From Microbacterium radiodurans (GTDB lineage: Bacteria > Actinomycetota > Actinomycetes > Actinomycetales > Microbacteriaceae): a stretch of DNA of 64,000 bases. Under the pieces are notes generated by a model. It did no database searches. It was given only the letters and a program-made list of their open reading frames with translations, and had not been told where the DNA came from. This document shows positions 19,078-29,724 of the stretch, in pieces. The stretch covers positions 372,001-436,000 of the forward strand of contig NZ_VYRZ01000002.1 in assembly GCF_008710705.1 (NCBI RefSeq). The letters run 5' to 3'. The position numbers and the translations under genes were made by a program. Numbering within the stretch: position 1 is the first letter of the stretch; each line of letters begins with the position of its first letter.

Positions 19078-19426
19078 TCAGGCCCGGAATCCTCCCGGGC
19101 GCGGCTGCAGCCACGACGGGCGGCTATAGCCCTCGTCCCACGGGAACCGTCCCTCGAGATCGTCGTAGGTGAGCTGGAACGCCGGCACCGATGCGAACGG
19201 CGGGAGCCCGTAGTGGCCGTTGGCGGAGAAGAGGATCTCGCCGGGGTTCGGCACCTCCTCGACGGTCACCCGATGCGTCCAATCGTCGAACGTCACCACC
19301 TCGCCGACCGTTAGGACGTGACCGGCTCGCACGCGTTCCGCGACGGTGTTGATGACGGGGCCGGCGTCGTGCGGACTCAGCCCGACGACGAGGACCTCGG
19401 GGTGTGCGGGTGAGCGGGTGTGACAC
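19078..19426 (-). pseudogene. DUF4262 family gene, N-terminus lost or frame-shifted
   Basis: The open part from GTG 19332 to the stop at 19078 (84 codons) reads as the C-terminal half of a DUF4262 protein (LTVGEVVTFDDWTHRVTVEE, WPxD-like FPWDEGYSRPSW). The same frame continues upstream without a start codon and encodes the conserved HPEVLVVGLSPHDAGPVIN. A good start (GAGGAGG, then GTG at 19426) exists, but in another frame, which ends at 19124. The usual first third with AYTVGL is missing. This looks like a truncated and frame-shifted gene; a sequencing indel near 19405 is possible. Confidence 0.6.
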
Positions 19427-19493
19427 GGGGTCCTCCTCGTGTTGTCGCCGACGCTAGAGCGCGTCGAGGATCACCGAGTGCTCTGTCCCCAGG

Positions 19494-21815
<2,322 letters not shown>

Positions 21816-21818
<3 letters not shown>

Positions 21819-22493
21819 GAGAGGGGTCCGGACGCCCGTCGTGGGCGTTCCACCCGAGGGCTCGATGCGGTAGACGAACGATCCCGCGTAGGCGAACACC
21901 TCTCCGAGCAGGGCGACGCTCACTCTCACGTCGACCCGCTGGCGTCCCGGCGATCGGTCATCGACCCGCTCCCGAACGATGACGCGCGCGACGGCCGGGA
22001 GCGGGATGCGAAGCCCGCGCACGCGGGCGGCGAGACCGATCGAGTCCAGCTGCATCCCGCCGGCGTCCACGTGCGCCCGCAACCGCACCTCGAGTCCGCC
22101 GCGCCGCCCCAGACGATCGACGATCGTTCCACGCGGTCCCGGAGTCATGGCGTCCGACATGCGGCGCGACCGACGGGAGAACGCGAAGACGCGGTCCGCC
22201 CGGAGCGCACCCGACCCGTCGACGCGGTTCTCGATGCGGAAGGGAACGTCGCGCTCGCGCTCCGGAAAGAGCACGCGACGGTTCGCGAAGAGCCGGATGA
22301 CCGGTCGCAGCAGCGTCGGGCCGGTGAACCCGGCTTCTTCGAACGTGCCCTCGCCGCGGCCGACGGCCCCGAGCGGGATCGAGCCGAAATACACGCGGAG
22401 CATCGGATCGAGAGCATCGAACGAGGCGCCGAGCGCCCGCTCGTAGACGGAGGCGCGCCGAAGCACCCGCTCGTCGGTCGCGTTACTGAACAT
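21816..22493 (-). CDS. DUF4166 domain protein
   Basis: 225 residues. DUF4166 pattern: VYERALGASFDALDPMLRVYF, an aromatic/acidic middle (FEEAGFTGP) and Arg-rich beta strands. Function unknown; the family is often beside SDR/epimerase genes, as here. The ATG at 22493 lies in the middle of a palindrome (22486-22499) and 10 bases behind TAGTAT. An ATG at 22505 falls inside that -10 box and was rejected. The stop lies within the ligA promoter. Confidence 0.82.
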
Positions 22494-22513
22494 GTTCAGA
22501 ATCATACTAGGAT
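22486..22513. promoter_or_regulatory. Overlapping divergent -10 boxes with palindromic operator
   Basis: TAGTAT (22504-22509, minus) and TAGGAT (22508-22513, plus) overlap by two bases, so the two promoters cannot both be occupied. A perfect 14-bp palindrome CTGAACATGTTCAG (22486-22499) covers the minus start site and the start codon. It looks like a repressor operator; no matching regulator gene is nearby. Confidence 0.65.
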
Positions 22514-22519
22514 CGCCTC

Positions 22520-23545
22520 ATGGACACCCTGTCGAAGAAGGCGGTGGTCGCCGGCGCGTCGGGATTCATCGGCTCGAGCATCGTCGCGGCACTTCAGGAG
22601 GACGGCTACCGAACGGTCGCGGTCGGCAGGCGGGGCGAGGCGCGGTGGGGTGACCCCGACGCCCTGGTGCGCGCGGTCGACGGCGCCGAGCTGCTCGTCA
22701 ATCTGGCTGGCACGTCGGTCAATTGCCGATACACCGATGCCAACCGCGACGAGATCCTCCGCTCGCGCGTCGAGACCACGCGTCAGCTGCACGAGGCGGT
22801 CCGCCGCGCATCGACTCCCCCGCCGCTCTGGGTGAATGCGTCGACCGCGACGATCTACCGGCATGCGATGGATCGGGCGAACACGGAGGCCGACGGCGAA
22901 CTCGGCACCGGATTCTCCGTCGACGTCGCGCGGTCGTGGGAGCGCACGTTCTTCGCCGGTGACCTGCCGGTGACCCGTCGCGTCGCCCTGCGCATGGCCA
23001 TCGTCCTCGGCGACGGCCCGGCCACGCGGCTGCTGTTCTCGCTCGCGCGCAGCGGTCTCGGCGGTCCGCAGATCGATGGGCCCCTGCTCCCCCACCGCCG
23101 ATACCGGGGAATCGGCGACGAGCCCACCGGCGGCCCGGCGCCGTGGTACCGCACCCGCGGACGCCAGCGGTTCAGCTGGGTCCACATCGACGACGTCGTC
23201 GGAGCCGTTCGATTCGTCCGCGATCACCGCGGCATGACGGGAGTCGTCAACGTCGCGAGCCCTTCCCCGAGCGACAATCGCACCCTCATGCGCACACTGC
23301 GCACGATCGTGGGAACCCCGATCGGCGTCCCCGCCTGGCGCTGGATGCTCGAACCCGCCATGTGGGCGCTGCGCACCGAGCCGGAGCTCATCCTCAAGAG
23401 CCGGTGGGTCGTGCCCGAGCGGCTCGAGCGCAGCGGCTACCGTTTCGCGCACGTCGATCTCGCCGCGGCCCTGCGCGCGACGCGGACCCGGAGCGCACCG
23501 CGTCAGACGACAGCCGTCATCCCGCCGTCCACGAAGACCACCTGA
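22520..23545 (+). CDS. NAD-dependent epimerase/dehydratase-like protein (TIGR01777 type)
   Basis: 341 residues. Rossmann motif VVAGASGFIGSSIV at the N-terminus, LVNLAGTSVNCRYTDANRDEI and RVETTRQL as in the YfcH/TIGR01777 family, WVHIDDVVGAVRF in the middle and a DUF1731-like C-terminal helical part. The usual SDR Tyr-x3-Lys is replaced by an IYRHAMDRAN context, so catalysis is uncertain. ATG 6 bases behind TAGGAT. Its last 43 bases overlap the opposite SDR gene. Confidence 0.85.
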   Translation: MDTLSKKAVVAGASGFIGSSIVAALQEDGYRTVAVGRRGEARWGDPDALVRAVDGAELLVNLAGTSVNCRYTDANRDEILRSRVETTRQLHEAVRRASTPPPLWVNASTATIYRHAMDRANTEADGELGTGFSVDVARSWERTFFAGDLPVTRRVALRMAIVLGDGPATRLLFSLARSGLGGPQIDGPLLPHRRYRGIGDEPTGGPAPWYRTRGRQRFSWVHIDDVVGAVRFVRDHRGMTGVVNVASPSPSDNRTLMRTLRTIVGTPIGVPAWRWMLEPAMWALRTEPELILKSRWVVPERLERSGYRFAHVDLAAALRATRTRSAPRQTTAVIPPSTKTT

Positions 23546-24270
23546 CCGCTGACGAAGCGCGACGCATCCGATGCCAGCCAGACGACCGCGCCGCCGATGT
23601 CGTCGGGCTCGCCCCAGCGTCCCACCGGGGTCCGCCCGAGAACCCACGCGTTGAAGGCCGGATCGTCCACGAGCGGCTGCGTGAGCTCGGTCCTGATGTA
23701 GCCCGGCGCGACGCCGTTGGCCCGCACGCCGTGCCCGGCCCACTCGGCCGTCATCGCCTTCGTCAGGTTGCGCAGTCCCCCCTTGGCCGCGGTGTACGCC
23801 CCGATCGTCGGTCGGGCGAGGTCCGTCTGCACCGAGCAGATGTTGACGATCGCTCCGCCCCCGCGTTCGATCATGCCGCGCGCGACGGTCCGGCCGACGA
23901 GGAAGGCGCTGGTCAGATCGGTGCGGATGACGCGCTCGAAGTCCGCCACGCTCACCTCGAGCATCGGCTCGCGGTGCTGCATCCCGGCGTTGTTCACGAG
24001 GATGTCGACCGGGCCGACCGCCTCGAGCGAGCGGATGCCGTCGATGACGCCGCCCTCGTCGGTGATGTCGAACACCGCTGACGACACGGCGCCGGTGCCG
24101 TACACGGAACCGAGCGCGCCGACCGCGTCGTCGACGGTCCGCGGATCGCGCCCGTGCACGATCACGTGGGCGCCGGCGTCGAGGAGCGCGCGGGCGATCG
24201 CGAGCCCGATCCCACGGCTCGACCCGGTGACGAGCGCGCGGCGACCGGCGAGGTCGAACGGGTTGGGCAT
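23503..24270 (-). CDS. SDR oxidoreductase (gluconate 5-dehydrogenase-like)
   Basis: 255 residues, classical SDR: TGSSRGIGLAIA at residues 15-26, NNAGMQHREPM, catalytic Ser in NICSVQ, Tyr-x3-Lys in YTAAKGG, then PGYIRTELTQPL. Closest in look to IdnO/gluconate 5-dehydrogenase or 2-deoxygluconate dehydrogenase types, but substrate is not assignable. Last gene of the pxpA operon, 14 bases after the D-2-hydroxyacid dehydrogenase gene. Confidence 0.88.
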   Translation of the reverse strand: MPNPFDLAGRRALVTGSSRGIGLAIARALLDAGAHVIVHGRDPRTVDDAVGALGSVYGTGAVSSAVFDITDEGGVIDGIRSLEAVGPVDILVNNAGMQHREPMLEVSVADFERVIRTDLTSAFLVGRTVARGMIERGGGAIVNICSVQTDLARPTIGAYTAAKGGLRNLTKAMTAEWAGHGVRANGVAPGYIRTELTQPLVDDPAFNAWVLGRTPVGRWGEPDDIGGAVVWLASDASRFVSGQVVFVDGGMTAVV

Positions 24271-24284
24271 GAGGGTCTCCCGGC

Positions 24285-25334
24285 TCAGTAGAACTCGACG
24301 GTGTCGACGACGTTGCGCGGCGTCTCGCCGTCGAGGAGGCGCCGAGCGTTCTCCGCGAACAGCTCGGCGATGCGGCGGTCTTCACGCGCATCGAGCGCGG
24401 CGGTGTGCGGACTGACGAGCACCCGAGGATGCGACCAGAGCGGGCTGTCGCTCGGCAGCGGCTCGACCTCGAACACGTCGAGGGCCGCGAATCCGACCCG
24501 GCCCGTCTCGAGCTCGCGCAGGAGCGCCGCCTCGTCGATGACCGTGCCGCGACCGACGTTGACGACCGTCGTGCCGGGGGCGAGCGCTGCGAGGAACTCG
24601 CTCCCGACGAGGTGGTGGGTCGCATCCGTTCCGGGAAGAGTGCTCACGACGGCCGACACCTCCGGGAGCACCGACCGCACGTCATCCGGGTGCACGGTGC
24701 GGGAGACTCCGGGCGCCGACGCGCCGCTGCGCGACGTGGCGATGACCGTCGCGCCGAGCGCCGACAGCTTCGCCGCCACGGCCGAGCCGATTCCGCCGAG
24801 CCCGAGGACGAGGGCGGTCTGGTCCGAGACCTGCGACATCAGCCAGCGACCGCTCCATTCGCGCTCGCGCTGCTGACGGAGCAGGCGCGGCAGGTGCTTG
24901 GCGCCCGCGAAGACACCGAACACTGCGAACTCCGCAAGAGAGTCGCCGTGGACCCCGGCGGAGGTCGTGAACACGACCCGCTCGAGCTCGGCGCCCGTCA
25001 GCTCCGCCGCTCGCACCTGACCGCCGCCGCCGGCGGCCATCGTGTGCACCCAGCGCAGCGACGGGTTCGACCGGACAGCGCGCGCGAGCGCAGCGGGATC
25101 GACGTCGGGGATGCCGTACAGGGCGTCGGCGCGATCGAGGAGATACTCGTAGGCTCGCTGCTGGCTCGGCGTACGCCGGAACGAGGGGTCCCCGGAGAAG
25201 TCCGCGGGGTGGCGCATCGGCGGCAGCAGCGCCTGATCGACGAACAGGTCGATACGCGGTTCGAGTTCGACGATGAGGTCGCACAGGGCTGGCTCGAGCG
25301 GAGCCGCGACGGCGACGCGCAGTCGCGAGGTCAT
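24285..25334 (-). CDS. D-2-hydroxyacid dehydrogenase
   Basis: 349 residues. NAD-binding domain with GLGGIGSAVAAKL and STLPGTDATHHLVG; active-site Arg in NVGRGTVIDE, Glu in DVFEVEPLP and His in VSPHTAA. The N-terminal domain is unusual (PPMRHPADFSGDPSFRRT), as in family members that act on 2-oxo acids bulkier than glyoxylate. It would interconvert a 2-oxo acid and a D-2-hydroxy acid. ATG overlaps the aminotransferase stop (ATGA). Part of the pxpA operon. Confidence 0.9.
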   Translation of the reverse strand: MTSRLRVAVAAPLEPALCDLIVELEPRIDLFVDQALLPPMRHPADFSGDPSFRRTPSQQRAYEYLLDRADALYGIPDVDPAALARAVRSNPSLRWVHTMAAGGGGQVRAAELTGAELERVVFTTSAGVHGDSLAEFAVFGVFAGAKHLPRLLRQQREREWSGRWLMSQVSDQTALVLGLGGIGSAVAAKLSALGATVIATSRSGASAPGVSRTVHPDDVRSVLPEVSAVVSTLPGTDATHHLVGSEFLAALAPGTTVVNVGRGTVIDEAALLRELETGRVGFAALDVFEVEPLPSDSPLWSHPRVLVSPHTAALDAREDRRIAELFAENARRLLDGETPRNVVDTVEFY

Positions 25335-26548
25335 CGCAGGGCCGCCACGGCGTCGCCGATCGCCGACACGGCAGAGGTGATGGTGTCGAGATCGGTCGCG
25401 AACGAGATCCGGAAGAACGGCGATTGACCATAGGCCGACCCCTGGATGACCGCGACGCCGACGCTGTCGAGCAGATACAGCGTGACGTCCTGGTCGCCCT
25501 GGAGCACACGACCGTCGGGAGTCGTGCGGCCGATCATCCCCGCGCAGTCGACGTACAGATAGAACGCGCCGTCCGGAGCGAGCGGCGTGAGGCCCTCGAT
25601 GCGCGACAGGCCGGCCACGGCCGCGTCGCGGCGCTCGCGATAGACCGGGACGGTCTCGGCGATGAAGTCCTGCGGTCCCTCGAGCGCGGCTGCGGCCGCC
25701 GCCTGGCTGATGGAGGACGGGCACGACGACGTCTGCGACTGCAGGGTGTTGATCGCACCGATGAGCGCAGGGTCGCCGGCAGCGTAGCCGAGCCGCCAGC
25801 CGGTCATCGCGTACGACTTCGACACGCCGGAGACGACGAGCACGCGGTGGCGCAGGTCGGGTGCGACCGCCGCCAGGCTCGGCGCCGGCGCGCCGGTGAA
25901 GGAGATCTCGCTGTAGATCTCGTCCGACAGCACGCTGACGCGCGGGTGACGACGCAGCACGTCTGCCAGCGAGGCGAGCTCGGCCTCGGTGTAGATCGCA
26001 CCGCTCGGGTTTCCGGGGCTGTTGAGGATCAACCAGGTCGTGCGGTCGGTGATGCTCGCGTCGAGCTCGCCGGCGGTCACCTTGTAGCCGGCCGCCTCTC
26101 TCGTCTCGACGATGACGGGGGTCCCCTCGTTCGCGCGCACCATGTCGGGGTACGAGACCCAGTACGGCGCGGGGATGAGCACCTCGTCCCCGGCGTCGAT
26201 GGTGGCCATCAGCGCGAGGAAGATCACCTGCTTGCCTCCGCCGCCGACGGTGAGCTCGGCGTCCGAGTACTCGATGCCGTGCGTCCGTCGGAGCGATCCG
26301 CGGATCGCTTCGCGGAGCCGGGGTGTGCCGTTGACCGGGGTGTACTTCGTCTCACCCGCCTGGATCGCCGCGATCGCCGCCTGCTTGACGTGATCGGGCG
26401 TGTCGAAATCGGGCTCGCCGACGGTGAGATCGAGGATGCGACGGCCCGCCGACTTCAGCTCGCGAACGCGCGCTGCAGCCGCCGTGCTCGGCGACGGATT
26501 GATGCGGCCGAGACGTTCGGCGGCGCGGAACGACGAAGCCACGCTCAC
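25331..26548 (-). CDS. Class I/II pyridoxal-phosphate aminotransferase
   Basis: 405 residues, fold-type I. ILDLTVGEPDFDTPDHVK, LNSPGNPSGAIY, and the PLP lysine in SGVSKSYAMTGWRLGY; a C-terminal Arg in FFRISFATD would bind the substrate carboxylate. It resembles AspC-like aspartate/prephenate aminotransferases. Starts with GTG overlapping the rraA-like stop (GTGA). In this operon it probably converts an amino acid released by the Pxp proteins to its 2-oxo acid (inference). Confidence 0.92.
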   Translation of the reverse strand: MSVASSFRAAERLGRINPSPSTAAAARVRELKSAGRRILDLTVGEPDFDTPDHVKQAAIAAIQAGETKYTPVNGTPRLREAIRGSLRRTHGIEYSDAELTVGGGGKQVIFLALMATIDAGDEVLIPAPYWVSYPDMVRANEGTPVIVETREAAGYKVTAGELDASITDRTTWLILNSPGNPSGAIYTEAELASLADVLRRHPRVSVLSDEIYSEISFTGAPAPSLAAVAPDLRHRVLVVSGVSKSYAMTGWRLGYAAGDPALIGAINTLQSQTSSCPSSISQAAAAAALEGPQDFIAETVPVYRERRDAAVAGLSRIEGLTPLAPDGAFYLYVDCAGMIGRTTPDGRVLQGDQDVTLYLLDSVGVAVIQGSAYGQSPFFRISFATDLDTITSAVSAIGDAVAALR

Positions 26549-27231
26549 GATGCGTCCTCGATGTCGGTGGTGAGGCCCTTGGCCTTCAGCACCTCCGTGA
26601 GGTTGCACAGCTCGATCGTGGTTCCGCCCGCCCAGTACTTCGTGATGAGCTCGGCCTCGTGCGCGTCGCGGGCCGCGGACAGCTCCGCCGCTTCGCGGAC
26701 CTCCTCGCGTCGGACGACGACGATGCCGTCGGCGTCCCCCTTCACGATGTCGCCCGGGCGGATCAGCTCGCCGCCGAACACGACGGGCTGGTTGAGGGCG
26801 CCGAGCGTCTCCTTGACCGTGCCCTTGATCGACACGCTGCCCGAGAACACCGGCAGGCCGAGCTCGCGCAGCTCGCGGGTGTCGCGGACACCGGCATCCG
26901 TCACCAGCGCCGAGATGCCCTTCGCCTTGCAGGCGTTGCCGAGCACGTCGCCGAACATGCCGGCTTCGGAGAACGCCCCGGCGGAGACGATCAGCACATC
27001 TCCCGGCTGGGCGTAGTGGATGGCGACCTGGAGCATGAGATTGTCGCGCGGCGCGCACACGACGGTGAAGGCCGACCCGACGAAGGAGCTCTCGGGGTCG
27101 ATCGGCTTGATGCCCGAATCGATCGCGCCGCGGCGGCCTTGCGCCTCGTGGATCGTGGCGGCGGTGAACTCGCCGAGGCGTGCGATGTCGCCGGCATCGG
27201 CGCGCGGGATCCTGGTGGTGACGTGAACCAT
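26545..27231 (-). CDS. RraA-family aldolase/decarboxylase
   Basis: 228 residues. RraA fold with the metal/pyruvate site GVRDTRELRELGLPVFS (Arg-Asp pair), GDVLIVSAGAFSEAGMFGD and GDIVKGDADGIVVV. Members cleave 4-hydroxy-4-methyl-2-oxoglutarate or 4-carboxy-4-hydroxy-2-oxoadipate to pyruvate and also decarboxylate oxaloacetate; others inhibit RNase E. The catabolic setting favours the aldolase. 9 bases after the SDR gene. Confidence 0.88.
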   Translation of the reverse strand: MVHVTTRIPRADAGDIARLGEFTAATIHEAQGRRGAIDSGIKPIDPESSFVGSAFTVVCAPRDNLMLQVAIHYAQPGDVLIVSAGAFSEAGMFGDVLGNACKAKGISALVTDAGVRDTRELRELGLPVFSGSVSIKGTVKETLGALNQPVVFGGELIRPGDIVKGDADGIVVVRREEVREAAELSAARDAHEAELITKYWAGGTTIELCNLTEVLKAKGLTTDIEDAS

Positions 27232-27240
27232 GTGTCGTCC

Positions 27241-28017
27241 TTACTTCGCGCCCTGCAGGGCGGCATCCTGGTCGCGGCGATCGAAGGTGAGGCCTCCGGG
27301 CACCTGGAAGGTGGGCATGAGCTCGACGAGCCCGATGTTGACGTGCGAGGGGGCGTCGACGGCGAACTCGATCGCCGCGACGACGTCGTCGACGGTGAGC
27401 GACTCGAAGCCCTCGTAGTACGTGGCCCAGGCCTCGGCGTCGGTCTCGGGGGTTCCGCCGAGGTTGCGCGAGAAGATCTCCGTCTCGATGCGGCCCGGGC
27501 TGAGCTCGGTGACCCGGACCCGCTTGCCCATCGCGTCGTTGCGCAGCTGTCGCGACAGCTGATGCACCGCGGCCTTGGTCGCGTGGTACGCGGTGTGTCC
27601 GAAGAAGTTGTAGTGGCCGGCGATCGAGGAGATGTTGAGGACGTGCCCCCGGTCGCGCTCGACCATGCCCGGGTAGAGCAGGCGCAGGATCTGCATGACC
27701 GCGGTGAGATTGACCTCGACGAGATCGTCGAGGTCCTCCGCCGAGGAGCTCAGGATGTTGCCCGCGCGGCTCACACCGGCACTGTTGAGGACGATGTCGG
27801 CCTCGACGCCGGCGAGCTCGCGTGTGAGGGCAGCGGTGTCGCGCACGTTCAGGGCGTGGGTGATGACGCCCTTCCCGGCCAGCTCGGCCAACCGCGACTC
27901 GTCGCGGGCGATGGCGTGCACGGTGAGGCCCTTCGACAGGAAGAGGTCGATCGCGCCCCGGCCGACGCCGCTCGTCGCGCCGGTGACGACGGCGACTCGG
28001 TAGTCGGAGAAAGTCAT
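27241..28017 (-). CDS. SDR family oxidoreductase (YdfG-like)
   Basis: 258 residues. VTGATSGVGRGAID, LNSAGVSRAGNIL, catalytic Ser in NISSIAGHYNF, Tyr-x3-Lys in YHATKAAVHQL, then SPGRIETEIF. The pattern resembles YdfG-like enzymes that act on 3-hydroxy acids and serine. Start ATG overlaps the pxpC stop (ATGA). Part of the pxpA operon; substrate unknown. Confidence 0.88.
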   Translation of the reverse strand: MTFSDYRVAVVTGATSGVGRGAIDLFLSKGLTVHAIARDESRLAELAGKGVITHALNVRDTAALTRELAGVEADIVLNSAGVSRAGNILSSSAEDLDDLVEVNLTAVMQILRLLYPGMVERDRGHVLNISSIAGHYNFFGHTAYHATKAAVHQLSRQLRNDAMGKRVRVTELSPGRIETEIFSRNLGGTPETDAEAWATYYEGFESLTVDDVVAAIEFAVDAPSHVNIGLVELMPTFQVPGGLTFDRRDQDAALQGAK

Positions 28018-29012
28018 AGCAGGGTCCTTCCGGTGGTTGCGTTGGCGAGCGCGTCGAGGGCGGAGAAGACCGACCGGACGCGAGAGCGGAGAGCATCGAG
28101 CTCGACGAGATCGGCGCGGGCGCGCGCTGCGGCGTCCGCCGCGGATACGCGCCGGAAGCGGAGGCGCTGGCCAGGACGCACCTGTGCCAGCACGTCGAGC
28201 GACCCGGCGGTCACGACAGCCAGCACCGGGTAGCCGGCGGTGACGCCTCGCCCGCGGTGCAGCACCAGCAGCTCGTCGCCCGGCGGCACTTCGACGGCGC
28301 CGACCGGCACCCCGCGCGAGAGCACCTCGCCGGCGGTGAGGCGTTCGGGGAGCGGGCCCGTCATCCGGAGGCCGATGTGATTGCTCTTCGGGGTGACGAG
28401 GTACGGCTGCTCGAACAGGCGGGAGGACGTGTCGCCGAAATCGTCGATGTCCGGGCCGTCCGTCACATCGACCACGAAGCCGCTCGGGAGGCGAGGGACG
28501 TCGAGGCTGTAGAGCTCAGCCGAGAAGTGGTCGTTGAACACCGGCGCGGTCGCCTGGCGCAGCGGCAGAGTCGATCCGGCGTCGAGTCGACCGCCGAACC
28601 CGAGGACCGAGTCGGGAGCACAGCTGCCGAGCAGCCGGGGGACCTCGAACGAGCCGCGGACCGCGACGTATGCGCGCAGCCCGCCCTGGATCTCGCGCAG
28701 GGCGACGGTCTGGCCGGCGCGCACGGAGACGGGCTGACCGGCCGGGCGGCCGACGCCGTCGACCGTCACGTGCGCGTCGGCGCCGGTGACGGCGATGAGG
28801 ACGTCGATGTCGCAGACGAACTCGAGATCGAGCGCCGTCACCTCGAGGAGCGGCTCGGACTCGGCGTTGCCGACGAGGATGTTCGCGACACGGGCGGAGC
28901 GCTGATCGAGCGCGCCGCCCACGGGAACACCGAACCGGGGACCGCGACGGCGGCCGAGGTCCGTCACCTGGGTCGAGCCCGCCTCGAGGACGCGGAGGAT
29001 GCCCGCGGTCAT
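28014..29012 (-). CDS. pxpC: 5-oxoprolinase subunit C-like (biotin-dependent carboxyltransferase/KipA family)
   Basis: 332 residues. GPRFGVPVGGALDQRSARVAN near the N-terminus and PYLVTPKSNHIGLRMTGPLP in the middle are family runs. PxpC and PxpB together activate the lactam and PxpA hydrolyses it, giving ATP-dependent ring opening of 5-oxoproline to glutamate. ATG overlaps the pxpB stop. The operon context suggests the true substrate may be a 5-oxoproline relative. Confidence 0.9.
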   Translation of the reverse strand: MTAGILRVLEAGSTQVTDLGRRRGPRFGVPVGGALDQRSARVANILVGNAESEPLLEVTALDLEFVCDIDVLIAVTGADAHVTVDGVGRPAGQPVSVRAGQTVALREIQGGLRAYVAVRGSFEVPRLLGSCAPDSVLGFGGRLDAGSTLPLRQATAPVFNDHFSAELYSLDVPRLPSGFVVDVTDGPDIDDFGDTSSRLFEQPYLVTPKSNHIGLRMTGPLPERLTAGEVLSRGVPVGAVEVPPGDELLVLHRGRGVTAGYPVLAVVTAGSLDVLAQVRPGQRLRFRRVSAADAAARARADLVELDALRSRVRSVFSALDALANATTGRTLL

Positions 29013-29719
29013 CGCGCGGCCATCCTGTCGCCGAGGAGCGCCTCGTAGGCATCGCGCCCGATCGCGCGGAACCTTATGAGATCGCCGGGCTCGTAGGGGA
29101 CGAAGGGCTCGGCGGCGAGGTCGAGCACTGTGAGGGGCGTCCGGCCGATGAGCGGCCACCCTCCCGGTGCGGCGGCGGGGGTGATGGTCGCCTGGCGCCC
29201 GGCGACGGAGACGACGCCCTGCGGGACGTGGGCTCGAGGACTGGCGAGTCGCGGCACGGGCCGGGGGAAGGCGGGTCCGTCGAGCATCGGCGAACCGCCG
29301 GGCGAGCCGAGGCAGCGCACGACGTAGGTCGGTCCGCTGTGCAGCCGGATCACCTCGTCGATGCCGATTCCCTGCGCCGCCGCCACCATCGCGAGGTCGA
29401 GCTCGCCCTCGGTGTCGTACAGCACCGGAACATCGAAGGTCCGGGGCCGCTCGGTGAGCGGCCGATCGTGGTCGAGCTCCTCGACGACGCGCCGCAGATA
29501 GTCGGCGAGGCGCTCGAGCGACACCTCCGCCGGATCGATCTCGACGAGCGCGGCGTCGTACGTCGGAATCACGCAGACGACGCCGGGCACCAGGGCCTCG
29601 TCGACGAAGCGCGCGAGATGATGCACGAGACGCCATCCCGCCTCGGGATCGGGCAGCGTGCTGACGACCCGGAGAGCCGTGTTGCCGCTCGCGGAGATGA
29701 CGACGGGTGATCCGGACAC
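29009..29719 (-). CDS. pxpB: 5-oxoprolinase subunit B-like (KipI family)
   Basis: 236 residues. LVHHLARFVDEALVPGVV, the run VIRLHSGPTYVVRCLGSPGG and the C-terminal GGWPLIGRTPLTVLD are hallmarks. It is the ATP-using partner of PxpC. GTG 29719 is the first start in this frame after the pxpA stop, 5 bases downstream. In Bacillus, KipI inhibits KinA; no such kinase is expected here. Confidence 0.9.
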   Translation of the reverse strand: MSGSPVVISASGNTALRVVSTLPDPEAGWRLVHHLARFVDEALVPGVVCVIPTYDAALVEIDPAEVSLERLADYLRRVVEELDHDRPLTERPRTFDVPVLYDTEGELDLAMVAAAQGIGIDEVIRLHSGPTYVVRCLGSPGGSPMLDGPAFPRPVPRLASPRAHVPQGVVSVAGRQATITPAAAPGGWPLIGRTPLTVLDLAAEPFVPYEPGDLIRFRAIGRDAYEALLGDRMAAR

Positions 29720-29724
29720 AGCCG

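Noticed and set aside
19124..19426. 100-codon frame with a good ribosome-binding site as a separate gene
   Set aside because: Its product is Arg-rich and without pattern, while another frame of the same DNA encodes conserved DUF4262 sequence.
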